This document shows positions 45,486 to 56,435 of a stretch of 64,000 nt of DNA, piece by piece. The stretch spans positions 186,001 through 250,000 of the forward strand of contig CAWUER010000483.1 in NCBI GenBank assembly GCA_963921195.1, read 5' to 3'. A program made the position numbers and the translations under genes. Each line of letters begins with the position of its first letter. Within the stretch, counting starts at the first letter, position 1. Origin of the DNA: Pegoplata infirma (Eukaryota > Arthropoda > Insecta > Diptera > Anthomyiidae). Below the pieces are notes generated by a model that was not told the DNA's origin, made no database searches, and was given only the letters and a program-made list of their open reading frames with translations.

Positions 45486-46500
45486 TGAGGCCAGTCGTAT
45501 TTAATTAACCCGTGTTTTCGAAACAATGCTTTCTAAAATTTGAAAAAAATTACAGTTTTTTCCTATGTTCAAGAAATCTAAAAAAATATATTTTAAAATT
45601 TCCTTCCCTCGACTCTTTTATAGAACTTGAGAAGTCTTTTATCTAAGCTTAATTTGAGCCGAATCCGATCATTTTATCCCGTGGAGCGCTTCCACCAAGT
45701 AAATTTCCAATATTTTGGATTTTTGAAAATTTAAAAAATAAAAAAAAAAATATTATTTTATTTTTTAGAAATCAAAAAATTTCTGAAATCGGTACAGCGG
45801 TTTTCGAGACATCACCATTTAAAATTTTTTAAAATTTTTGTTTTTTAATGGCGGTTTCTTCCCACGTTGAAGAACTTAAAAAACAAAAATGCCAAATTTT
45901 TTTACTGACTATTTCATAGAGCTTTAGACAAACTTTGATTTAACCCATGGCGCCCTTCGATCTAAGTTTTGGTTAGAAAATGTTCGCAAAAACTCCAAAC
46001 TTTCATCGAAGAGAGCCATAGGATTTTATGTTCTGATTTGGCTCAAATCAATTTTAAATGAATTGATTTCAGAAAAAGGCAAGACATTTTAAGATTTTTT
46101 TTTTTAATTTCTTAAACGTGGGGAAAAATCGAAATTGTTTGCAAATTTTAAACAGCGATATCACAAAACCTTTCGACAGATTTTAAAAAACTTTACACCG
46201 CAAAAAGTGTTTGTATTGTTGCCCAATTCTTTACCAAAATTTTGAAAAATAACAAGAAAAAATCGAGAAATTTTTATTAAGCTACAGAATTTGTTAACAC
46301 GATTAAATTGTTTGTTAATATGACAACATTTTTATTTAAAATTAACAAAAAATACACATTGGGCTCGATTCGGGAGTACACTTTCACCATTTACCAAATT
46401 TTTAAAAATTTGATATCCTTTCGAATTTTAAGATTTTTAAATATGTTTTCTTGTAAGTACTCTGTTAAACAAATTCAAAGAAATTTGCACTCCAATCAAT
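45486..46500. repeat. Diverged repeats related to the 43013-43662 fold-back
   Basis: Repeated TTAACCCGTG / TTATCCCGTGGAGCGC / TTAACCCATGGCGCCC motifs with AAATTTAAACAGCGATATC-like blocks on both strands. There are no clear ends. Confidence 0.5.
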
Positions 46501-46509
46501 CAGAATTAA

Positions 46510-46870
46510 TTAGATTTTGACCTCCTGATTCCAAATCTGCCATCCAAATTTTTCTATCACGTAAGGTTTTTAAAATACTCAAAATTTGCACTTATTGGGT
46601 CTCTACTGTAACTTACTCTTAAGTTTCTCACACAAAATATGACTAGATTTAGTATAAATGGTACCTCTGGATTCCAAATCTGTCATCCAAATTTTTCTAG
46701 CGTGCCGTTTTTGAAATATTGACATTTGAAAAACTCAAACGCACTTATATTCTTTATAAATGACACTAAAATTTTCAAACGCGAATATCTCGAAAACGGA
46801 ACATGCTAGAAAAATTTGGATTGCAGTTTTGGAATCCGTCGGTGCTCTGACTAGAACACCTATGTGTTTT
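46510..46870. repeat. Inverted and direct GATTCCAAATCTG repeats
   Basis: GATTCCAAATCTGCCATCCA (46527) and GATTCCAAATCTGTCATCCA (46670) are direct copies. The segment around 46795-46835 (AACATGCTAGAAAAATTTGG) is an inverted partner. Related to the 25181-25750 fold-back (GATTCCAAATCCGGAGCCCA). Confidence 0.6.
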
Positions 46871-46899
46871 TCAAAATTTTTTGAAGAGCTTTATTTGAT

Positions 46900-47486
46900 C
46901 CTTTCGAGGTTTCGGGGTTTGGAGGTTTGGTGGGAGACATTTAAGGACATCTTCCCCCTGCGATAGATGTTATCAAATGGATTTATTATGATTCATATAA
47001 TTATTTAATACAATTAATCATTAATAAAATACATTTTTTATATCAACGCCCACAAAAGGGGCGGGTCAAACTTTATTTTATTTTTTTTATCCGCTGCGTC
47101 CACAGGCAGGGTTTTGAGCTTCCTCCGACATGAAAATGTTGCATTTGCTTTAAAAAAGTACAAAAAACCCTGCAAAAAATACCTTTTTTCAGAGGTTGGT
47201 TAAGTTCTCTAAGGGGGAACTTTTTTCCACTTGATCCAATTTTGCCCATTTCCGAACTTAACCTGCCTCGGAATATAAGACATATTTGTGCCAAACTTTG
47301 AAAGTATTTTCTTTTGGACTGTATTGTGTCCTCTACAGACGGACGGACATCGCTAGAATGTCTTAGAATCGATGACTGATCAATAATATATATACTTTAT
47401 AGGGTCCTAGACCGATATTGCGATGCGTTACACACAGAATGACAAAGTGAGTATACCCCCATACTGTGATTGGAGGGTATAAAAAC
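46900..47486 (+). mobile_element. DINE-like family C, copy C2
   Basis: Has ATATCAACGCCCACAAAAGG then GGCGGGTC, CTAAGGGGGAACTTTTTTCC, ACGGACGGACATCGCTAGAA, AATATATATACTTTATAGGG and the terminus CATACTGTGATTGGAGGGTA then TAAAAA. Only the head is missing or diverged. Confidence 0.75.
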
Positions 47487-47547
47487 AGTATAAGGCACAA
47501 AAATATTTTATAAAGTATTTTTGCCACCAAAAAAATTTTTTACACTA

Positions 47548-48381
47548 AAAAAAACAAGTAAGAAAGTTATAGTCGGTCAAGACCGACCATATAATACCCT
47601 ACACCAGTGTTGTCCGAAAAATGGGTCCCAAGTCCAAACATGGACCGATTGGATCTTTCTTTTGTTAGATCTTTATTTAGTTTGGATCTTTCTTTTGTTA
47701 GATCTTTATTTAGTGTAGAAAACACACACAGACAAAATTTTAGTGGAATTGGCTTATCTTTGTTTCCAATAGACCGATTTAACTTAATATCGGTCGAAAT
47801 TTTTATAAAGGGGACCAAGTCCAAAAATGATCTGAATATATTCAGATAAAAGTAAGTTATCATTTTTATCAAATATTTCCAACTTTCATGAATTTTGAGA
47901 GATTTATGTGAATATTGGGAGGGTGGTTTGTATGGGGACTACAAGAGGAACTGGTCCGATTCCTTTGAAATTTGGAATGATAATTTGTGAATACAAAAAT
48001 TGATCACCTACCAAATTTCGAAAGGATACCTGTTATAATACGCTAAAAAGAGTCACTTGAGTCAAATTAAAGGGGACGTTTGTATGGGGGCTAGGTCTAA
48101 ACATGGACAGATTTTTCCCAATTTCAATTGGGGCAAAAGAAGCTTAAGTTTCAAATTTTAGCCAAATCGGTTAATAATTGCGACCTGTATCGTGTTTACA
48201 ACGTTTACTTGGACGGACGGACAGACAGACGGACGGACGGACATCGCTAAATCGATTCAAAAAGTTATTCTGAGTCGATCGGTATACTTAAAGGTTGGTC
48301 TAGGACCAATATTTCGGGTAATTACAAACCTCAGCACAAACTCATTATACCCTGTACCACAGAGTGGTGTAGGATATAAAA
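47548..48381 (+). mobile_element. DINE-like family A, copy A4 (complete)
   Basis: Both ends are present: AACAAGTAAGAAAGTTATAG with GGTCAAGACCGACC, and TACCACAGAGTGGTGTAGGA then TATAAA. An internal exact 34-bp tandem duplication occurs at about 47645-47715 (GATCTTTCTTTTGTTAGATC repeated). The RGAC tract is at 48211-48242, followed by ACATCGCTAAATCGATTC. It appears to sit in a minus-strand B' element whose parts flank it. Confidence 0.85.
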
Positions 48382-48548
48382 ATTACGCTCGAAAAAAATT
48401 TTAGACTCAAAAATTACTTTAAAAAATCAAAATAAAATATTTCTAATTCAAAATTGATTTTTTTATGTTAGAAAAATTGGTATCCCTTAAAAATGGCATT
48501 TTGGAGTCTTCATGGATTCGGTAAAGTCGAATTTGACTCTTGTTTAAA
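48382..48548 (-). mobile_element. DINE-like family B' head, reverse orientation
   Basis: TTTTAGACTCAAAAATTACT, AATATTTCTAATTCAAAATT, TTATGTTAGAAAAATTGGTA and GGATTCGGTAAAGTCGAATT mirror the B' head at 33390-33564. Sequence just left of A4 (47510-47547) is also B'-like. Confidence 0.6.
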
Positions 48549-50540
48549 AACAAATATTACTGGCTATTTAAAAACTCAACGATTTTTACATCACTATAAA
48601 ATTAGTTGTTAGATATTATAGTGTCTGTAGTTGTTAATATATTTTTTTATCTTTTTTTGTTAAATTCTCTTGACTCTTGATTTCCTGTACAATCTCTATA
48701 AATTGTAGCAGCTAACTGTTGGCAAATATTATCAACACGTTTGGGGAAAAGAAAACAGAAGAGATTTTCTAATGTTGCAATTTCTTTAGCTGCCTTTACA
48801 ACACACGACTCCTCTTTACAGAAAACATACACAGGTAAACTACAAATAAATATATAAAGATACTCGTACACATGTGTACAATTGGTTTAATGTCAACAAG
48901 TGTTAATTCTAATTTATTTGATTTTATGACTATAATCGATTTTTATATTTTCTTGTCATACAATGTAACAAATATTGATTTATATAAAAACATACAATGA
49001 CAACAGGAAGAGGAAGGAAAAATATGTATTTATATTATAAAAATAAGAAAAATTTTCAAACACCAAAATGACTCACATGAGTAATAAGAAACCATTGTTG
49101 GAAATTTCATAAATTACAACAAAAAAAATCATATAAAAAAATATTTCATAACATATAACAATGTCTGCAATTATTTTTTAACAAAATGTCTTTCATAATC
49201 GAAAAATCTTTAACAGCAAACCAAAAAAAAAATTGAATATAAAAGAAACATATGCAACAATTGTGCAACAATATGTGGCACACAAGACTACCACCAACAA
49301 CAACACCAACTGAAAAAATAATAGCAAAATGTCTAAGATTACTTTGGTCAATATACAACAATATGACTAAACATAAGAGTTCAGATAAAGTTAACACCAA
49401 CCAAGCAACCAACTGAAAAACCAACAAAAAAAAATGTAGACAAACAAAAGATTAAAAGGTGTCAACATAACAACATATTGTTAAAAAATACCAAAATATA
49501 TTTAAAGAAAATTTTACAAAAAAAAAATTCAAACACATTGTTAAAATAAAATTTATTAATTAACCGTTACAAAAATCTAAAACAAAAAAAAAAACAAATT
49601 AATAAAACAAATTATAATAAATTATCATTAAAGCAAAAATGCATATAAAACAAAAGACTTAAGCTACATGCATTTTTTTAAGGTGTTCAATATCAATTGT
49701 CTGTTAAACAAAAGACTTAAGACACATACTTTATTTAATTTGTACATTTATTAAAGCTTATTTAACAACTTTTAACAAGTTTGTACTGTAATTCTATTGA
49801 ATTATTTTTCTTTTTTTTTGTTCATTTTATTTTATTTGTTTTTTTTTTTTGATTGTTTAAAGAAAAAGAAAATTACATTTCTTAGAAAACAATTTCTAAA
49901 CAATTTTTGCTCATGAAATTGTCATTTAAACTAATCGTCTTCACCATAAATAACCATAAAACGTTTTTAGTATAAAAGAAGTTAAAGTGTCAATTATAAT
50001 GAATGCCCTGACAATTTAAAGCCATCGATAGTGTCAACTTAAAAACAACAACACCAACAAAAATCTTGCTAAATAGCGGCATTCTAAGGCAATTTTACTT
50101 TTATTTAAAAAACTTTAGCCAAAGAGCTAAAATAAAAGAGTGGTGCTACAAAAAAAAAAAGTTCAGTCCAGTCCAAAATCGATGTTAAAGGTGTTTAAAA
50201 TGCCATGACATTTTTCAAAAGGAATTTCGTTCGTTTTGTATCATCACATTTATATACATGCAATGTGCTGGAATGGATCGATGGATGAACAGACAGACAA
50301 ACGCCTGCTGCCTCATTTAAGCACACATACGATTACGAAAAGAAAATTACAAAATACAAAAAAAAACCCCTAGTAAAAATAGTTTTTTAAATTTTAGAAT
50401 TATTAGCTATTTTTGCTAAATAATCTTGACAATGGAATCTGACAAATTCCGAAACACGTATCGATTAAGCTTGCAAAAATGACCAACATAAATAAATTTA
50501 AAACAAAAAAAAATAATTTTCTTGAAAATTATGCTATGAG
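48549..50540. other. TE-poor AT-rich stretch, no gene recognised
   Basis: Mostly A/T-rich with CAACAAC tracts. Frames at 48647-48871 and 49146-49427 on the minus strand start with ATG but show no known domains. Nothing indicates splicing or conservation. Confidence 0.4.
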
Positions 50541-50544
50541 AATA

Positions 50545-50616
50545 TCATGGTTTTAATTAGTAAAGAAAATAATGACCTCGAGCCAGAATAAACATCCTCA
50601 AAATATAATATTTTAA
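50545..50616 (+). repeat. Fold-back family F, right-arm fragment
   Basis: TTAATTAGTAAAGAAAATAA then GACCTCGAGCCAGAATAAAC matches 750-800. Confidence 0.65.
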
Positions 50617-50649
50617 AGGTCGAATAAAACAATTTTTGTTGTTTAATAA

Positions 50650-50861
50650 AATTTAATCAGTATTTTGTCAAATCTTTAATAATTGTAGAAAGCACTCACA
50701 AATCAAATTTGAGTGAAGAAGACTTTTTTTGTTGCCAAAAAACCGTTTCAGGTTAATATAGGGCGAAATTTTCATAGGGGGCCTAAGTCCAAAAATGGTG
50801 TGATTATAATCAGATTTGATTGGGTTATTAAAACGCGTTAAACATTCACAAACAAAATTTT
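50650..50861 (+). mobile_element. DINE-like family A, internal fragment A5a
   Basis: TTTTGTCAAATCTTTAATAA through CCAAAAATGGTGTGATTATA and ACAAACAAAATTTTAA matches the A body and duplicates the segment at 52013-52170. Confidence 0.7.
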
Positions 50862-50863
50862 AA

Positions 50864-51034
50864 CAAGTAAGAAAATTATAGTCGGTCAAGACCGACCCTA
50901 TAATACCCTACACCAGTGGTTCCCGAGAAATGGGTACTAAGTCCAAACATGGATCGATTGGTACCCATTTCTCGGGAACCACTGGTGTAGGGTATTATAG
51001 GGTCGGTCTTGACCGACTATAATTTTCTAACTTG
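50864..51034. repeat. Near-perfect palindrome of family A termini
   Basis: The 74-bp arms (50864-50937 and 50961-51034) are inverted copies of the A 5' terminus: CAAGTAAGAAAATTATAGTC then GGTCAAGACCGACC and ACCCTACACCAGTGGTTCCC. They face each other across a 23-bp spacer from the same element. I see one mismatch near the outer end. Head-to-head termini could come from a fold-back copying event, a small inversion or an assembly artefact. Confidence 0.9.
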
Positions 51035-51300
51035 CCAAAATTTTGTTTTGTTATATTTTTTCAAATCTTCACAGAAAAAAATATCGTGAAATCAAAAGTA
51101 ACAAAACAAATTGTTAGCAACTAACTTCCAGTTCAACAACGTTTTTAATTGTATCAACAATGTATATAGTTAATGTGACAAAAATCCAATTTAATTTCCA
51201 ATTAAATGCATCAATTAAAATCATTGTTAAAAAACGCACAAAATGCTCATTGATAACACAGACACCTTATAAATTCATTTAATGAAGCTCAAATTTATGT

Positions 51301-51380
51301 GACGATAGCTCGGTGGTAGTGTGCTAGACTCAAATCATGAACATTGCGGGTTCGCTGCCAGCTGGCGGAAAATTTTTTTT
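51301..51380 (+). other. tRNA-like unit 1 (pol III box A/B, T-run)
   Basis: Box A-like TAGCTCGGTGGTAGT (51306-51320) and box B-like GGGTTCGCTGCCA (51348-51360), then T8 at 51373-51380. A D-arm-like stem can form but there is no matched acceptor stem or anticodon arm. It is thus a tRNA-derived relic or SINE head. Confidence 0.65.
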
Positions 51381-51470
51381 ATTTTTATTTATTTTTATTT
51401 TAAATTATTTTTGTTTTGCTATTCTGCAACACCTTTTATACGCGTTAAGTCAAGTAAAAAATATATGAGA

Positions 51471-51559
51471 AATAGCACGGTGGTAGTGTGCTAGACTCGT
51501 ACCATGTTCGTTGCCGGTTCGATTCCAGCTGCCGCTAGATGTTTTTTTTTTTTTTTTTT
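51471..51559 (+). other. tRNA-like unit 2
   Basis: Box A-like TAGCACGGTGGTAGTG (51473-51488), D-stem GCAC/GTGC, box B-like CCGGTTCGATTCCA (51514-51527) and an 18-T run at 51542-51559. It lies 167 bp downstream of unit 1. Confidence 0.7.
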
Positions 51560-51650
51560 AGTTTTTTATATTTTTTTAAAATAAAATGACATTAAAACCG
51601 GTTTATTTCCTTTAATATACGCGTATAGTCAACTACAAATATATACAAGG

Positions 51651-51732
51651 AATAGCACGGTGGTAGTGTGCTAGACTCGTATCATGTTCGTTGTGGGTTC
51701 GATTCCAGCTGCCGGCTAATGTTTTTTTTTTT
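51651..51732 (+). other. tRNA-like unit 3
   Basis: Box A-like TAGCACGGTGGTAGTG (51653-51668), box B GGGTTCGATTCC (51695-51706) and T11 at 51722-51732. It lies 180 bp downstream of unit 2 and is nearly identical to it through CTAGACTCGTAYCATGTTCG. The linkers also repeat (AAAATGACATTAAA; TATACGCGT). Confidence 0.7.
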
Positions 51733-52666
51733 AATTTTTTAAATTTTTTTTGTTCTATTTTCAGATTTTTTTTTTTATAAAATGACATTAAATCATGCTT
51801 ATTTCCGTTAATATAATTTATTACAAACTTTTCAATTAATTTCATTGTTGATACAACAATGAATTTAATTGACAAAAATGAGTTGACATTCTTTTTAAAA
51901 GTTACAAAAGTCAATGTTGTATTGACAAAATCCAATGTAGGCTCAGTTTCAATTAAATGTTTAATTGTATTAACAATGAAATTAATTGTATTGACAAATT
52001 TTTTTTTCTGTGTTTAATAAGTTTAATAAGACTTTTAATTGTTGCCAAAAAAACGCTTAAGGGGAATATCGGGCGAAATTTTCATAGGCCCCCTAAGTCC
52101 AAAAATGGTGTGATTATAATCAGATTTGATTGGGTTATTAAAGTACGCATTAAACACACACAAACAACATTTTAATAAAATATTTTCTTTTTTCATGAAA
52201 TTTTAGAGATTTATGTGAATATCGGGAGGGTGGATTGTATGGGGGCAACAAAAAGAACTAGTCCGATTATTTTGAAATTTGAAATGGTGATTTGTGAATA
52301 CAAAACACGTTTACCTGCCAAATTTCGAAAGAATACCTATTAAAATACGGTTGTTAGGGTCATTTGACCCATATTTAAAGGGGACGTTTGTATGGGGGCT
52401 AGGTCAAAACATGGACCGATTTCTCCCAATTTCAATACCGTTTGTCCTTGGGTCAAAAGAATCTTAAGTTTCAAATTACAAACAAATCGGTAGACAGATA
52501 GACGGACGGACGGACATCGGTAAATCGACTCGAAAAAGTGATTCTGAATCGATCGGTATACTTGAAGGTGGGTCTAGCACCAATATTTCAAGTAGTTACA
52601 AACATCAGCACAAACTTATTATACCCTGTACCACAGAGAGGTGTAGGGTATAAAAAACATGTAAAA

Positions 52667-52907
52667 ATCCTTTTTTTTTGAGAGGTTAGTTTAGTTCTTC
52701 AAGGGGTAACTTTTTTACCCTAGTCCGATTGCTTATTTACGAACTAACCCTTTCTAGGGATTCTATCTCTATTATTTTGGACTGCATAGTGTTAACAACA
52801 GGCGGACGGACATCGCTAGAATGTCTTAGAATCGATCAAATATCGGTTATAGACCGATATATCGACACGTTACATATGGAATAGCAATTGTGATTGCAGG
52901 GTATAAA
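52667..52907 (+). mobile_element. DINE-like family C, fragment C4
   Basis: TCTTCAAGGGGTAACTTTTT, then GGCGGACGGACATCGCTAGA and ATGTCTTAGAATCGATC. The terminus is TTGTGATTGCAGGGTATAAA. Shortened relative to 62360-63056. Confidence 0.7.
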
Positions 52908-53458
52908 AATCATTTTTACTAGGGAGGTGCTAAAATGCAAAAAAAAAATACTAAAATGTTGTTGTCGTACCGACCTTGGATTTTTGTCAAAGTTGACAAT
53001 TTACGAGAGAATAGGATTTATTGCTTGCAATGGTCTACGAAACATTTAATATACACCGTATGGAAATGACCATTTTTAAAAATAAGGATTTGCAAATTTA
53101 AAAAAATAAATTCAAACAAATCAACGTTTAGGAATGGGAAGAATGCTTTGATCAAAAACGAATACTAAACAAATGTCAAAAAGCAGTTTTGACCAAACTT
53201 TTTGTTGAACTGAATTTCAAGAAAAAGCGTTAAATTACTACACGAACTGCTACGAAACTACCGGCCCGCTAAGCATTTACAGAGCTGGGTAGTTTGTCAA
53301 TGAGAAACCGAAAATTTGGAGAAGTTTACGAAATTTTCAGTTAAAATACCAAAAAAAAACAATTAAAATTCAGAAATCTCCTTAAAAGTCGGAAAAGCTT
53401 ATTAGAATTTAGAAAAGCCTAACTTTATTGAAAAAATTTAAAAAAATACGATTTTATA
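52908..53458. other. No gene recognised
   Basis: AT-rich, with the start of the CAGAAA/AATTAAAATTC repeat cluster at 53330. No coding pattern. Confidence 0.35.
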
Positions 53459-53892
53459 AAAAACAAATAAAAAAGTTAAATTCGGGCTTGCCGAATGTAT
53501 TGATACCCTCCACAATTTCAAAAATATTATTGCAAAAACGAAAAAAAAAAAAATAAAAAAATTTCCGCGATTTTTTTCTTTTTTTGTCAAGAAATATTCG
53601 TACTTGTTTAAATACCATTCGGTGTTCAATTATCTTCACATTTTGTATTTTTAGGTTATGTTGAATGTACCAAAATTTTTAGGTGTCCTCACATTTTCGT
53701 TCATAACTTTTGAACCGCTGATCACCATTTCCACAGACAGAAATACAGACAGGCGGACATCGCTAGAATGTCTTAAAATCGATCACTGACCAATTATACA
53801 CTTTATGGGGTTCTAGACCGATATTTTGATGAGTTACAAACGAAATGACAAACTTATATATACCCTCTATCACTAAGTGGAGGGTATAAAAA
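53459..53892 (+). mobile_element. DINE-like family B, copy B1
   Basis: Head AAAAAGTTAAATTCGGGCTT then GCCGAATGTATTGATACCCT. Body TAGGTTATGTTGAATGTACC, AACTTTTGAACCGCTGATCA and AGGCGGACATCGCTAGAATG. Terminus CCCTCTATCACTAAGTGGAG then GGTATAAAAA. Shortened by internal deletion. Confidence 0.8.
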
Positions 53893-53924
53893 TCTATAAA
53901 AAAGTATAATTTACCCCAAAAAAG

Positions 53925-54420
53925 CACAATATAAATTTCGGAAAGCTAAATTGATATTTGAAAAATCGTATTGACTTTGATACAAGCACACCTGTTCTGA
54001 AAACCCTCATTTAAAATTTAAAAAATCTCGATTTTAACTTCTGAATTCTCGGAAAAGTGCAATTAAATAAAGAAAAATCGAAATAAAATTCAGAAATATA
54101 AATTGAATTAAACAAATCCTAATAGAAATCCTGAAGAGCACAAGAGAAATTCAGAATAACCTAATTTAAGAGAAAAGCACAAGTAAAATTCTGAAAATCT
54201 CAATTAAAATTTTTATTACTATTCTGAGCAGCCCGAGTGAAATTTCAAAAAACCTAAAAAAAAATTTAGCAAGTCTCAGGTAGAATTAAAATTCAGAAGA
54301 GCAATTAAGTTCTTCTGAATTTTAAATTGAATTTTCTGAATTTCAATTGATTGTTGTTGAATTGTAATTTTGATTTCTGAAAATCAATTGAGCTTTTCAG
54401 AAATTTATATGTATTTTTCT
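53925..54420. repeat. AATTAAAATTCAGAAAA-type degenerate minisatellite
   Basis: Many variants of AATTAAAATTCAGAAATCTC-like units at about 30-bp spacing. Orientation flips near 54310, where TTCTGAATTTTAAATTGAAT and TTTCTGAATTTCAATTGA appear. Confidence 0.55.
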
Positions 54421-54592
54421 TAATATTAAGAAAGCTTTTACAAATCAATAAAAGATCCTATAAAAAAAAAAAAAAAAATTAGGAGTCTTTCCCCTTCTAA
54501 ACTTCAGCAACAGCCATTACCATTCTCTTTATATGTGCTGACAGTTTGGACAATACTCATTCATTCTCGTCTGTTTACATGTTTGGTCATGA

Positions 54593-54632
54593 CGACAACA
54601 ACAACAGCCATAACAACAACAACAACAACAAT
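54593..54632 (+). repeat. (CAA)n microsatellite
   Basis: ACGACAACAACAACAGCCAT and further ACAACAACAACAACAACAA. Confidence 0.85.
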
Positions 54633-55257
54633 GTTTAACTCTACAAAGATGATGATGCTCCAAAAGCCATTGTAAAATGTAGTATAATTATTTTTGAAAA
54701 AAATAAAACAACAATTTTATGGTTTTTATACTGTTTATAATACAAGGTGTTACGAAAAAGGGTTGGATTTTTAAATTATTTTTTTTTTTCTGTATTTTTT
54801 TTGCATGATTGTTTATGCAAAATAAATGCATAAAATAACAACATGTATAAAATAGCAGATAATTGAATGAAATTATGCAAAAAAAAAACAAAAAGGGAAG
54901 CATGACGCTATTTAAATGTATAAATAAAAGTTATTCTTTCGGTAAGATGAACTTTTTTAAACACGCAAATCTTTTTATTTAACATCATTAATTTTTGTTA
55001 AAACTAAACTAATATCTTTTAATAATTCATTCATGCATTATTTCATATGGTGAATAATAGCAACAAAACAACATAAAAGAAAACTCAATTAAATTTTGTA
55101 CAAATCTTTAATTAAGAACCGTTTATTATTTTTTTTATCTACCCAATTTCTAACAAGCTGAGATTTTATGTGGCAGTTACACTTAAAAAAATTTTTAAAA
55201 GATGTTTGTAAAAATTTTACAATTTATTTTGAAGGAAAAAAAATTAGAGAACTTTAA
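54633..55257. other. No gene recognised
   Basis: AT-rich, with poly-T/poly-A. Nothing supports a gene. Confidence 0.4.
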
Positions 55258-55853
55258 AAAAAACAAGTTGAAAAGTTAAATTCGACCTAGCCGAATGTAT
55301 TGATACCCTCCACAATGTAAAAAAAGTTGATCTGCAAAAAAAAAAAATTCGCGAAAAATTTTTTTTGGTGAAAAAAAAAATCGGCGAAAATTTTGTTTTT
55401 GTAAAAAAATATGTTTTTACTTGTTAAAATACCATTTGGTGATCAATGCTGTTCACATGTGTCAACCAGCAGCCAAATTAAAGTATTTTGTATTTTTAGG
55501 TTATGTTGAATGTACCAAAATTTTCGAGGTGTCCTTACATTTTCTTTCATAAGTTTTGAACCGCTGAACCGATTTCGCTCAAATACAATACCAAACTACT
55601 TAGGGAAACAACAAGCAAATATGATAAGTCTTAGTCATATCTGTTTAATATTTTGGCCGTGATCATCATTTCCACAGACGGACAGACAGACGGACATCGC
55701 TAGAATGTCTTAAAATCGATCACTGATCAATAATATAATATCACTGATCAATAAATATATACTACATTATGGGGTTCTAGACCGATATTTCGACAAGTTA
55801 CAAACGGAATGACAAACTTATATATACCCTCTATCACTAAGTGGAGGGTATAA
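55258..55853 (+). mobile_element. DINE-like family B, copy B2 (near complete)
   Basis: Head AACAAGTTGAAAAGTTAAAT, CGACCTAGCCGAATGTATTG. Body TTTTGAACCGCTGAACCGAT, ACAGACGGACAGACAGACGG and ACATCGCTAGAATGTCTTAA. There is a local duplication of TATCACTGATCAATAA around 55718-55755. Terminus TATATACCCTCTATCACTAA then GTGGAGGGTATAA. It is immediately followed by a second AACAAGTTTAAAAGTTAAAT head (55853-55950). Confidence 0.85.
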
Positions 55854-55950
55854 CAAGTTTAAAAGTTAAATTTGACTTTTTAAGTGATAATAAATTTTCT
55901 AAAGTGAAAAAAATTAAACAATTTTAATTAGAAATATTCTTTTTATTAAT
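55853..55950 (+). mobile_element. DINE-like family B' head, tandem to B2
   Basis: AACAAGTTTAAAAGTTAAAT, TTTTTAAGTGATAATAAATT and TTAATTAGAAATATTC match other B' heads. It begins at the last bases of B2, so the two are head-to-tail. Confidence 0.65.
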
Positions 55951-55959
55951 ATAAACGAA

Positions 55960-56060
55960 AAAATTGAGCTCGAGGTCTGTTTTAAATAATTTTTATTTTA
56001 TTTCTCCGATATTTCAAAATTCATCGAATTTCATCATCAGGGGCACTTGTAATAATTACA
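55960..56060 (-). other. Hammerhead-like motif, possible Penelope-type remnant
   Basis: On the minus strand CCTGATGATG (56032-56041) is followed by a perfect 6-bp stem AAATTC-GAT-GAATTT, then TGAAATATCGG (56005-56015). This reproduces the CTGATGA / stem II / GAAA order of a hammerhead core. Similar CCTGATGA...CGAAAC strings occur in terminal repeats of Penelope-like elements. The expected stem I/III pairing is not clear and GAAA is not followed by C, so activity is doubtful. No Penelope RT is seen nearby. Confidence 0.35.
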
Positions 56061-56435
56061 CAAACAAAATAAACTTTAAGCTATAGCTGTTTTAACATCA
56101 TCGTCTCGCACGCAGAGTGCAATAACTATTTTTACATATTTTTATTCTAAAACTCTTTTTTGGAGTGTACTTTTAGGAAAATTGAACTTTTTTTCTCCTC
56201 TATGAGGAAATACTTCCACCACATCGTAGTTTTTAATCATTTTAATTATCGCCAACTTCTTTAACTTCAACAACATCATTCATACATGAGTATAAAAATT
56301 ATGTGTATACATTAGACTAGCATTTTTTGGAATAGGAATAAGTAAGATAATTACAGTCGGTCAAGATCGACCATAACGCTACACCAGTGTTTCCCGGAAA
56401 ATGGATTTCAAGTTCAGTTTTGGACCGATACATAC

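Larger units (their letters stand above)
51070..52012. mobile_element. 943-bp CACAG-ended block carrying three tRNA-like units
   Basis: Ends CACAGAAAAAAAT and ATTTTTTTTTCTGTG form a short, low-complexity inverted pair of about 12 bp. Subterminal TTAATTGTATYAACAATG motifs occur at both sides (51146, 51957 and, in inverted form, 51837). It interrupts A5b. The target duplication is not clear (TT at most). The minus-strand frame at 51633-51935 crosses the tRNA-like unit and is spurious. Confidence 0.6.
51035..52655 (+). mobile_element. DINE-like family A, copy A5b, split by a CACAG-ended element
   Basis: TTTTGTTATATTTTTTCAAA (51048) joins, after the inserted 51070-52012 block, to TTTAATAAGACTTTTAATTG (52020). 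The copy then runs through GGGAGGGTGGATTGTATGGG, AGACGGACGGACGGACATCG and the terminus ACAGAGAGGTGTAGGGTATA. Confidence 0.75.

Noticed and set aside
51301..51732. Three functional tRNA genes
   Set aside because: A and B boxes are present but acceptor and anticodon stems do not pair.
51633..51935. 100-codon minus frame containing SWNRTHNEHDTSL
   Set aside because: That string is the antisense translation of a tRNA-like unit, not a protein.
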